A stretch of DNA of 64,000 nucleotides from Rattus norvegicus (taxonomy: Eukaryota > Chordata > Mammalia > Rodentia > Muridae). The stretch lies in assembly GCF_036323735.1 (NCBI RefSeq), contig NC_086038.1, positions 25,276,001 through 25,340,000 on the forward strand, in the 5' to 3' direction. The notes below the pieces were generated by a model, which saw only the letters and a program-made list of their open reading frames with translations, ran no database searches and was not told where the DNA came from. Positions 21,649-30,426 of the stretch are shown here, piece by piece; positions within the stretch are counted from its first letter, which is position 1, and every line of letters begins with the position of its first letter. The position numbers and the translations under genes are program-made.

Positions 21649-21684
21649 CTGTGTAGTCGCTATACCCTGTGTAGTCGCTATACC
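21649..21684. repeat. 18-bp perfect tandem duplication
   Basis: CTGTGTAGTCGCTATACC occurs twice in direct succession. Confidence 0.9.
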
Positions 21685-22449
21685 CTGTTTCTATCAGTTC
21701 TGCTCCAAAGACCCACTTTTGTCTGCCAGATCCCACAACCTCCCAAAGTAGCAATGTTAGCTAAGGGCCAAGTGTTCAAACATAAGCCACTGTGCGTGTC
21801 ACTTTTGAGCCATAGAGGGATAACATAGGATAGGTGTACCAGGGGCCAGAGCTTTTCCAGAATTTGGATGAACTTGGCTCCATCTTGCTTCTTTTCTGAG
21901 AGTGGTACTGGGCCTTGAACCTAGCGGCCTTCTGCATCGTAAGCAAGCCTTCCATGGAGGTATACCTCAGTACAGTCAGTTCCAGTACATGAATTTAATA
22001 TTCTGAGAGATCTCTTTCTTTCTTATTTATGTGTGTACGTGTGTGCCAGAGCCACCTGCAGGAGTCGAACAGCCTCTGAGGGGCAGTGAGGATGATTACA
22101 GGAAAGGCAGAAAGAAGACATGAGAGATGCTTCAGGAGGCTTCCAGTTAACACTGAAGCCCTGAGTTTTATTTTACGTAGCCTTTTTCTATCCCACAGTG
22201 CTGTGGGAAGCAAAATCACAAGCTAGCAGAAACAATGGCTGACGGATACATAGGATATCTGTTTTTATCTGGAGGCCTCCCTATTTCTTCCACCAGGATT
22301 AATAGAACATTTAACTCCTTGCCGTGAGCCTCAAGTGTATCTTCTCTTATTGTTCTATGCGTTGGCAGACCTGGAAATCTGTCAGCAGATCCTGGCCTGT
22401 CTTGACTCTGCCCAGCAAGTATTTTGACATAAGAAGGCAAAATGGCTCC
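21685..22449. other. Unassigned with B3-like scraps
   Basis: Weak reverse SINE similarity around 21900-22060; otherwise nothing recognised. Confidence 0.35.
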
Positions 22450-22635
22450 CGACATATGCCTGTGTGAGTTTATGTGCACCACTATATGCAAGTGCCACTG
22501 GAAGCCAGAGGACATTGGGTTCCCTGGAACTGGACTTAAAGGCAGTTTCGAGCCACCTGACTTAGGGGCTGGGAACAGAAGTCAGTTCTCCGTAAGAGCA
22601 GCAAGTGATCTTAATCTCTGGGCATCTCTCTAGTT
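22450..22635 (-). mobile_element. B3 SINE
   Basis: GCCACTGGAAGCCAGAGGAC to GGGCATCTCTCTAGTTC. Confidence 0.65.
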
Positions 22636-22637
22636 CA

Positions 22638-22828
22638 GATATTCTCAACCTGTTGGGTCTCGACCCCTTTGGAGGTTGAACATCAGAGAGGCTGCACATC
22701 AGATTTTACAATATGATTTATAACAGCAGCAAAATTACAGTTACAAAGTAGCAAAAAAATAATTTTATGGTTGGGGGGGTCACCATAACATGAGGAACTG
22801 TATTAAAGGTTTGAGAACCACTGTTCTA
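22638..22828. mobile_element. URR1-like DNA-transposon remnant
   Basis: ATTCTCAACCTGTTGGG and GGTTTGAGAACCACTG form the terminal inverted pair. Confidence 0.7.
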
Positions 22829-22840
22829 GTTCCTTTGTGT

Positions 22841-22842
<2 letters not shown>

Positions 22843-22909
<67 letters not shown>
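22843..22909. repeat. (GA)n microsatellite
   Basis: About 66 bp of GA with one AAA. Confidence 0.95.
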
Positions 22910-22910
<1 letters not shown>

Positions 22911-22937
22911 TGATGGGCCAGACATAGTGGGCCACAC

Positions 22938-23092
22938 CTTTTTGCTTTTTCGTTTTCTGTTTTTTCGAAACAGATTTTTTCTCTGTATAGCCCTGGCTGT
23001 CCTGGAACTCGCTCTGTAGACCAGGCTAGCCTCAAAGTCTCAGAGATCTGACTCTGTACTGGGAGCAAAGACATGCACCACCACCTTAAGGC
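22938..23092 (-). mobile_element. B1 SINE
   Basis: CTCTGTATAGCCCTGGC to CATGCACCACCACC. Confidence 0.8.
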
Positions 23093-23102
23093 ATGGCCCA
23101 TA

Positions 23103-23296
23103 CTTTTTTTTTTTTTATTTAAGTGTATTTATTTTATGTATGTGAGTACACTGTTGCTCTCTTTAGACACACCAGAAGAGGGCATTAGATCCCATTACAG
23201 ATGGTTGTAAGCCACCACGTGGTTACTGGGAATTGAACTCAGGACCTCTGGGAGAGCAGCCAGTGCTCTTAACCTCTGAGCCATCTTTCCAGCCTG
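23103..23296 (-). mobile_element. B2 SINE
   Basis: Reverse B2; GGCCCATAC and GGCACATAC at its edges may be the target duplication. Confidence 0.85.
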
Positions 23297-23397
23297 GCAC
23301 ATACAGTCCAGCACAGAAGAGTAGTCAGAGGCAGGTGGATTTCTGTTGAGTTTCATATCTCTGTGAATTCCAGGCCAACTTGATAGTGAAGCTCTGA

Positions 23398-23674
23398 GAA
23401 AGAGGAGGAGGAGAAACAGAAGGAAGAGGAGGAAGAAGAAGGGAGGAGATGGAAGGAGGAGGAGGAGGAGGAAGAAGAAGAGGAGGAGGAAGAGGAAAAG
23501 GAGGAAGAGGAGGAAGAGGAGGAGGAAGAGGAGGAAGAGGAGGAGGAAGAGGAGGAAGAGGATGAGGAAGAGGAGGAAGAGGAGGAGGAGGAGAAAGAAG
23601 AAGAAGAAGAAGAAGAAGAAGAAGAAGAAGAAGAAGAAGAAGAAGAAGAAGAAGAAGAAGAAGAAGAAGAAGAG
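23398..23674. repeat. Polypurine tract (GGA/GAA)n
   Basis: About 277 bp of purines on +, ending with about 80 bp of pure GAA. The next region (23693-23790) is a B1 fragment. Confidence 0.95.
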
Positions 23675-24233
23675 TGAAATTACACACAGTAAAACTAGGC
23701 ATGGAGGCACATGCCCACAATCCCAACACTTAGAAGACAGAGACAGGAGAATTATAAGCCAGCTTGGGCTGCCTCTGGAAATCTCAACTTAAAAATAAAC
23801 TGTATTGAATTTCATTGTTGTATATACTGAGTGGACTACATGTGAAACTCTGAAATTCTGGAGAAAAACATATTCAAGGTACTCCACATGATGATTTAAC
23901 AGCATTTAATATTCCCCAAACTTTTCTAGCAAAGTACCCCTAATAGAAGAAAATAGAGTATAATTAGCAGTTGGTAAGTCTAGCTAAAACTTCTCACAAA
24001 ATTAGACCCTGAACAACTTTGATGACTAAGTAGCAAATCTTTCTGAAAGTCAGGTAGTTTCCAGTTTTTTGCCTTCTGCAAACCAAAGGAGAAACTCATC
24101 TCTTTCTTGGCTAGCAGGTCATTAAATGATGTTTGTGCTGGGCTTAGGTGTAGAAACCTGAAAGCCAGGCTCTCAGGTTTGATCTTGGCTTCATAACAAA
24201 TTCTGTGTCAACTTCAGCTATGCAATGAGATCC

Positions 24234-24295
24234 AGGGAGGGAGGGAGAGATGGAGAGAGAGAGGGAGGGAGGGAGGGAGGGAGGGAGAGGAGAGT
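24234..24295. repeat. (GGGA)n microsatellite
   Basis: GGGAGGGAGGGAGGGAGGGAG run in a purine-rich context. Confidence 0.9.
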
Positions 24296-24314
24296 GAGAC
24301 AGTAAGCAGAGAAA

Positions 24315-25054
24315 GGGGAAACAGAGATACTCTTGAAAACAGAGTTATACTATTTTCAGCATAAAAAGCAAAACAAAACAGAACTTAACTTTGTGGTGGT
24401 TTGAATATGCTTGGCCCAGGAAGTGGCACTGTTAGGAGGTGTGGCCTTGTTGGAGGAAGTGTGTCACTGTAGGGGTGAGCAAGGAGATCCTCCGTCCTAA
24501 TCACATGGGAGCCAGTTATCTTATAGCAGCCTTCAGATGAAGATGTAGAACTATCAGCAACGTCTCTCACAGTACTACTAGGATAGCCCATTAAGCTCCA
24601 CTTAAAACATTCTTTCCAACCCAACATTGCTTTCCAAACCCAAAGTCCCAGAATCCACATTCTTCCAAACAAAAGCATGGTCAGGCCTATTATAGCAATA
24701 CTTCAGTCCCTGTCTTCTGTCTTAGTTAGGGTTTTACTGCTGTGAACAGACACCATGACTAAGGCAACTCTTATAAGGACAACATTTAATTGGGGCTGGC
24801 TTACAGGTTTCAGGTTTCAGAGGTTCAGTCTATTGTCATCAAGGTGGGAGCATGGCAGCATCCAGGAGGAGTTGAGAGTTTTACATCTTCATCTGAAGGC
24901 CAATAGGAGAAGACTGGTTCCCAGGTGGTTAGGATGGAAAGTCTTATAGTCCATCACCTACAGTGACACACTTCCTCCAACAAGGGGAAACAAAGATATA
25001 GTCTTGAAAACAGAGTTATGCTAGTTTTCAGCATTTAAAACAAAAACAGGACTT
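24315..25054. repeat. 70-bp direct repeat flanking a rearranged LTR-like cluster
   Basis: 24315-24386 and 24984-25054 are diverged copies (GGGGAAACA...CTTGAAAACAGAGTTAT...TTTTCAGCAT...). Between them lie a + LTR-like piece (24392-24555), an interior piece (24556-24718) and a minus LTR-like piece (24720-24983). Confidence 0.7.
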
Positions 25055-25192
25055 GAAAAACTATAACAAAATATAACAAAATCCCTTACATGTATGTCAA
25101 TGTATACATGCATATGCATATCTGATGTGAAAATTATCTCATCCCAACAATAACTGATATTCTACTGTTTGGGACAAGACATTTCTGCTTTC

Positions 25193-25207
25193 TTCTTTTT
25201 CTTTTTT

Positions 25208-25244
<37 letters not shown>

Positions 25245-25461
25245 TTCTTCTTCTTCTTCTTTTTTTCTTCTTTTTTTTCGGAGCTGGGGACCGAACCCAG
25301 GGCCTCGTGCTCTCTAGGTAAGCGCTCTACCGCTGAGCTAAATCCCCAACCCCTTTCCTCCTCTTCTTCTTCTTCTTCTTCTTCTTCTTCTTCTTCTTCT
25401 TCTTCTTCTTCTTCTTCTTCTTCTTCTTCTTCTTCTCCCCTTCCTCCTCCTCCTCCTCCTG

Positions 25462-25494
<33 letters not shown>

Positions 25495-25508
25495 CTCCTG
25501 TTCCTCCC

Positions 25509-25542
<34 letters not shown>

Positions 25543-25611
25543 CTCCTGTTCCTCCTCCTCCTCCTGTTCCTCCTCCTCCTGTTCCTCCTCCTCCTGTTCC
25601 TCCTCCTCCTG

Positions 25612-25644
<33 letters not shown>

Positions 25645-25709
25645 CTCTTCCTCCTCCTCTTCCTCCTCCTCCTCCTCCTCCTCTTCCTCTACTTCCTCCT
25701 CCTCCTTTT
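25193..25709. repeat. Polypyrimidine tract (TTTC)n/(TTC)n/(TCC)n with an ID inside
   Basis: TTTC units, a reverse ID at 25270-25352, about 75 bp of pure TTC, then about 270 bp of CCTCCT/CCTCTT units. A 199-codon minus ORF here is only the translated repeat. Confidence 0.95.
25270..25352 (-). mobile_element. ID SINE
   Basis: Reverse ID (TCGGAGCTGGGGACC to AAATCCCCAACCCC) embedded in the pyrimidine tract. Confidence 0.88.
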
Positions 25710-26384
25710 TCCCTCTTATTCTGAACTACAGCTGACACGTGCTAGGCAAGCATTTTACTTCATCTCCAACAGTCTTTATAGATTGCAGAGTTTAGTGCGG
25801 TGTGGTGTGTCCACTCAGGAGGCTGAGGTAGAAGGACTTCTTGAGCCCAAAAGCAGAAAATTCTGCTTTTAAAAATGGAGGTAAACAGTGAGGTGGGAGC
25901 TGGTTCAGCAGTTAAGAGCATTTTCCAGAGGACCAGAGAATTTGGTCCCCAGCACTCCCTCCAGTGCTGCAACTCCTATTCTATGTATCTGACACCCAAT
26001 TCTGGCCTTCCTGGTCACCTGCACACCAACCAAACTAAAAAACAAAAACATTATTTGTCCCAGCATGACTGATATAACTAATGACCATAAACTAGGTTCT
26101 TAGCTCATTTCTCAGATTCTGGAGATGGGGCAGGTGAGGTTATGGTGCCTGGCTGTTCTAGAACTCCTGGTGCAGACCAGGCCGTTCTTGAACTCAGTGA
26201 TCTGCCTGTCTGCCTCCTAAGTGCTTAGATTAGGGGAGAAGATCGCCATACTGGAGTTTTTCATAGGTGCTCTGACTCCATTCCTGAGATCAACACCTTC
26301 ATCACCTAACCATTACCCAAAGGTGAACTTCCTGACTAACCTTGCTGGGATTAAAGGCATGCACCACCTCTGTCTGGTTCGCCC
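25710..26384. other. SINE fragments in unassigned sequence
   Basis: B3-like + copy about 25888-26045; reverse B1 pieces 26125-26236 and 26340-26380, apparently split. Confidence 0.4.
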
Positions 26385-26562
26385 TGCTTTCTTACAGCAT
26401 CCAGGACCAGGGGTGGCATCATCCACAGTGAACTCGGTTTTTCCACATCAATCAGACTTGCTGACAGGATGATTTAAGGGGGCACTTCCTCAACTGAGAT
26501 TCCCTCTTCCAAAATGACTCTAGCTTGTGTCAAGTTGACATACATCTAGCCAGCACGACAGG
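26385..26562 (-). mobile_element. LTR-like repeat, end fragment
   Basis: GTGTCAAGTTGACATACATC near its right end matches the 5' end of the family at 6966 and 16437 in reverse. Confidence 0.55.
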
Positions 26563-27150
26563 ACGGACATACAACTTTATATCTTCCTGCTTCCACTTCC
26601 CAAGCACTGGGCCTACAGATCATGTACCACCATGCCTGATTTCTGAGTGGCTAGGATTGAACACAGAGCTTTGTGCATTCCTATGCAGTACTAAGGGTAC
26701 AGTCCCCCAATTCTTGACTCTGGTTCCTGAACTACTCCATTCTGCTGACCTGAACGATACAACCTGCCCGTCTTCTTGGCGTATAGGTGCACCACTAACT
26801 TCTAGGAAGTTGGATGCAAGAAACAGTAAGTGCTACTTGCTTTCACGGTTAGCTTGTAAAAACCCTCCTAATGTATGTTCAAACGGCACAGCACTATACA
26901 CGTTTCCTGCCTCCTGTATGTACTGTGTAGCTTGGAGATCCTCTTTTATAAGAAGAGCTTTTGGTTAGGAAAAGTGGGTTCTGTGATGTAAAAAGTTCAG
27001 TTTAGAGCATACTAATGGTTAGAATGACTGTGAGAACAGCTAGACCTGTTCCAGGGGAAGAGCTGTAAACACAGATGTGAACTTGTAAGCTCGAAGGCCC
27101 AGGGTGTGATAAGATTCAGGTAAGTGTTTTCAATGAGTGAAGATAGTGCT
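26563..27150. other. Unassigned, possible LTR at 26700-27000
   Basis: A TATAAGAAGAGC element near 26948 and surrounding sequence look LTR-like, but I cannot name a family. Confidence 0.3.
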
Positions 27151-27226
27151 GGGAGTTTTTCTTGTTATAACTCAAAGTTGCTATGTAGTTGAGGATGAGG
27201 ATGGCCTTGAAAATCTTGAACTTTTA

Positions 27227-27403
27227 TTTTAAAGATTTATTTTATGTATATGAGTACACTGTTGCTGTCTTCAGACACACCAGAAGAAGGTGTTGGATCC
27301 CATTACAGATGGTTGTGAGCCACCATGTGGTTGCTGGGAATTGAACTCAGGACCTCTGGAAGAGCAATCAGTACTCTTAACCACTGAGCCATCCCTTCAG
27401 TCC
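27227..27403 (-). mobile_element. B2 SINE inserted in a B1-like copy
   Basis: Reverse B2. CTTGAACTTTT flanks it on both sides; B1-like sequence continues before 27227 and after 27404. Confidence 0.88.
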
Positions 27404-27545
27404 TAACCTTGAACTTTTGGGCTTCCCACTTCAACCTTCTGAGTGCTGGGACTATGGGGCTGAACCATGACATTTGGCTTACACAGTGATGGGGTTTGGA
27501 CATGGATCTAATGTACACTTCCAGACTCTACAATTAGGTTTTAAG

Positions 27546-27547
<2 letters not shown>

Positions 27548-27586
<39 letters not shown>
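27548..27586. repeat. (TG)n microsatellite
   Basis: Pure TG run. Confidence 0.95.
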
Positions 27587-27587
<1 letters not shown>

Positions 27588-27669
27588 ATCGTGCATGAGC
27601 AATACATGCATGATGCTATGGTGTGCTTTCCATCACGTGGGCTGTTCCCCACAAGTCAGTGTACCCATT

Positions 27670-28370
27670 TTTGTTATTTTTGATACAGGGTCTTTGACTA
27701 TCTAGTCCTTGGTAGCCTAGAAATATGTAAAACAACCTGGCCTCAAACTCCTAGAGATCCACCTGCTGCTGCCTTAATAGTGCTGGGATAAACGTGTGTG
27801 CCACCGCGTGGAACCTAAAGATTAATATTACTGTTTGTTTTTGAGACAGGGTCTTACTATACAGTTCTGTCTGGCCTAGAACTTGCTGTGTAAGCTATGC
27901 TGGCCTCAGATCTCCATTCTGCCTCCTGAGCACTAAGGTTGAAAGTGTGTGCCACCACATCCATCTGGGCCTAAAGATTTTTATTAGTTGTGTGTGCACA
28001 TGAGGGCAGTGCCCCTGGAGGTCAGAAGAGTCAGGAGCTGGAGTTACAGGTGGCTGTGAGCCTCCTGGGATGGGTGCTGGGAACCAAATTGGGGTTCTCT
28101 GAAAGAGCATTGCATGTGCCAGTCTTTGAGAGAGGGCCTGCGTAGCCCTGGCTAACCTGAACTTCATATATAGACCAGGCTGCCTAGACTTGACTGCTTC
28201 TGCCCCAAGTGCTAGGATGTATATCGTTATGCCAGGCTCCTGTTGTAAAAGTGCTGTTGGAAAAGTTGTGTGCCACTATGTCTAGCTAGTGTTTTGAGAT
28301 GGGGTGGGCTCAAATTCACTACGTAATGAAAATGGCCTCAATTTCCCGATCCTGCTGCCTCTAAGTCAAG
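27670..28370 (-). mobile_element. Cluster of reverse B1 and B3 SINEs
   Basis: B1 at about 27670-27812, B1 27835-27965, B3 27968-28118, B1 28125-28240, diverged B1 28255-28370. Confidence 0.6.
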
Positions 28371-28533
28371 ATTTGGGGAAACCTGTCCATGGTAATTGAA
28401 CCATGTGCAACTGAGTCCTAGTGATCCAAATGGATATAGGTGCTCAGAATTTCTTCATAACTGGAGAGCAAAGGGGCTTAGAGTTGTGAAGGAACTAAGG
28501 ATTTTTTAAAAAAGTTATTTAAAGATGTATTTT

Positions 28534-28672
28534 TATGCTGGGCTTGCTGGTGTATGTCTTTAATCCCAGCAGTTCAGGAAGCAGAAGCAGGTGGCCTCTG
28601 AGCTCGACCCCAGGCTGAACAGCCAGGGCTATAGAGAAACCTTGTCTTGTAAAACAACAACAAAAAGAATTT
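28534..28672 (+). mobile_element. B1 SINE
   Basis: GCTGGGCTTGCTGGTGTATG to AACAACAACAAAAAG. Confidence 0.75.
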
Positions 28673-28815
28673 TTATGTTTTGCTTTTTGGCTGTGTTTAC
28701 CAAAAGACATATCAGATCTGAAGTTGTCATGTGGATGGTGGGAGTCAAACCTAGGGCCTCTGTAGGAGCAACAGGTGCCAATAACTACAGAGCCATTTCT
28801 ACAATTCTAGAACTG

Positions 28816-28965
28816 TTTTTGTTTGTTTGTTTGTTTGTTTGTTTGTTTGTTTTTTGAGGCAGGGTTTGTGTAGCCTTGGCTGTTCTAGAACTAGTCAGAG
28901 AACCTCCTGTCTCCTCCAGAGCGCTGGGCTTAAAGACCTTGTGCCATCAAGAGTGCCTAAGATTT
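28816..28965 (-). mobile_element. (GTTT)n tail and reverse B1
   Basis: Nine GTTT units, the reversed A-rich tail, followed by a diverged B1. Confidence 0.75.
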
Positions 28966-29569
28966 TTAAAGTTAGTGTCATTTACTTTACACCTGGCTAG
29001 CTGATTTCTCATGGTCTATCGCTTATAAATTTCATTTCTGACACGACGTCTTATGTATTCCTGGCCCTTTTTGAATTTCTTATGTAGTTGAAGACGGCCT
29101 TCGACTTCTTACCCTCCTGCCTTCAGGGTTGTCTGGCAAGTGTGACTTTACAACTGAGCTACAGTCTCAGTCCTGGTCCTGTCATTTTAGAGATGATTAA
29201 AAAATGGGTTTAGAAGAGGTTCAATCAACTGCTCAAGTGCCAAGAGCCAGGCCCAATTTGACCAATTTGACAGAAGTTTGTTAAGAACCAACTACTCTCC
29301 CTCCTGACCTCTTGCTGCTCTACTTGATTCAAGAGATTAATTTTACAAGTGACTAAAAGCGAGGTGCTGAGGACCTAGTGGGTCCAGAGAGCAGATGGGC
29401 GGATCCTCAACTGCCAGATCTTTCCAGAGGGCACAGGCCCCGAGGGCTGGCTTTGGCATTCCATTGCACTGGATAAGAAGGTCGGGAGGAAGCGCAATCT
29501 CCTGAGGAGACCGCAGGGGTAAACTGAGAAAGAGCTGTCACAAAACAAGCGTAAGGCAGGTGGAGGAAT
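28966..29569. other. Upstream flank of the Sirt1 CpG island
   Basis: Diverged repeat scraps to about 29180, then repeat-free sequence rising in GC. Could contain distal promoter elements. Confidence 0.4.
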
Positions 29570-29834
29570 TCTCCTCAGGAAGGCCGGCGTCGGCCCGCTT
29601 GGGCTCCTTTCTGCCTCTCCGGGCTTGGAAAAGCCCGAGGTAAAAGCCGACTTGAGGCGAAAGCAGGCAGGCAAGGTGCACGCGTGAGGCCCAGGTGGGA
29701 ACTGGCGGCGCCATTCGCAAACTTGGGCCACCGCGGCGATCCCCCGCGGGCCGGAGGCGCGGAGAGGCCGCCGAGGAGAGCCCGGCCGCCTTGGGTGGGG
29801 CCGGGAAGGGCCCAGGCCGCGGGCGACGCCCGGC

Positions 29835-29840
29835 CACGTG
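29835..29840. promoter_or_regulatory. Distal E-box CACGTG in Sirt1 promoter
   Basis: CACGTG, 175-180 bp upstream of the ATG. The sequence fits MYC/MAX, USF, ChREBP or CLOCK/BMAL1 type factors; binding itself is inferred. Confidence 0.6.
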
Positions 29841-29887
29841 ACCCGGCGTGTTGTGGTCCGGCCCGCGTGGGTGGCGGGAGCGGCGCG

Positions 29888-29905
29888 GGGGCGGGGAGGG
29901 GCGGG
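29888..29905 (+). promoter_or_regulatory. Tandem GC boxes (Sp1-like)
   Basis: Two overlapping GGGCGGG-type boxes (29889-29896 and 29898-29905) directly upstream of the proximal E-box, a common arrangement in CpG-island promoters. Confidence 0.6.
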
Positions 29906-29914
29906 TCACGTGAC
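29906..29914. promoter_or_regulatory. Proximal E-box TCACGTGAC in Sirt1 promoter
   Basis: Near-palindrome with the CACGTG core at 29907-29912, exactly 72 bp after the distal E-box. The TCACGTGAC context is a strong USF/TFE-type site. It lies immediately 5' of the TTTAAA element. Confidence 0.65.
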
Positions 29915-29918
29915 GGGG

Positions 29919-29924
29919 TTTAAA
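29919..29924 (+). promoter_or_regulatory. TTTAAA TATA-like element
   Basis: TTTAAA in otherwise GC-rich sequence 90 bp before the ATG. If used, initiation would fall near 29945-29955. Assignment is by sequence and position only. Confidence 0.4.
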
Positions 29925-30011
29925 TCTCCCGCAGCCGAGCCGCGGGGGCGCCAGTGCCGCGCGTCGAGCGGAGCAGAGGAGGCGAGGGCGGAGGGCCAGA
30001 GAGGCAGTTGG

Positions 30012-30021
30012 AAGATGGCGG
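30012..30021 (+). promoter_or_regulatory. YY1-like motif overlapping the Sirt1 start codon
   Basis: AAGATGGCGG matches the YY1 core and includes the ATG. YY1 sites at this position are common just downstream of CpG-island promoters; occupancy here is not shown. Confidence 0.45.
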
Positions 30022-30426
30022 ACGAGGCGGCGCTCGCCCTTCAGGCCGGCGGCTCCCCTTCCGCGGCGGCCGCCATGGAGGCCGCGTCGCAGCCCGCTGA
30101 CGAACCGCTCCGCAAGAGGCCGCGCCGAGACGGGCCTGGCCTCGGGCGCAGCCCGGGCGAGCCGAGCGCGGCGGCGGCGGCCGCGGCGGCTGCCGCGGGG
30201 TGTGAGGCGGCGAGCGCCGCGGCCCCGGCGGCGCTGTGGCGGGAGGCAGCAGGGGCGGCGGCGGCGAGCGCGGAGCGGGAGGCCCCGGCGACAGCCGCGG
30301 CCGGGGACGGAGACAATGGGCCCGGCTTGCGGCGGGAGCCGAGGGCCGCCGACGACTTCGACGACGACGAGGGCGAGGAGGAAGACGAGGCGGCGGCGGC
30401 TGCGGCGGCAGCAATCGGCTACCGAG
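30015..30426 (+). CDS. Sirt1: Sirt1 coding exon 1
   Basis: Residues 1-137 plus the first base of codon 138. The donor GTGAGT begins at 30427. The exon is extremely GC-rich and encodes three alanine runs (longest A52-A61), the NLS at 34-38 and an Asp/Glu tract at 113-125. Alanine-run lengths are the part most likely to differ between rodents and most open to assembly error. Confidence 0.95.

Noticed and set aside
23195..23710. Leu/Phe-rich minus ORFs of 134 and 171 codons
   Set aside because: Translation of the polypurine tract complement and a B2.
25139..25738. 199-codon Gly/Glu-rich minus ORF
   Set aside because: Direct translation of the polypyrimidine repeat and the ID element.
29838..30014. 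Open frame extending Sirt1 59 codons upstream from a GTG
   Set aside because: It contains the promoter GC boxes, E-box and TATA-like element, and the well-known N terminus begins at the ATG at 30015.
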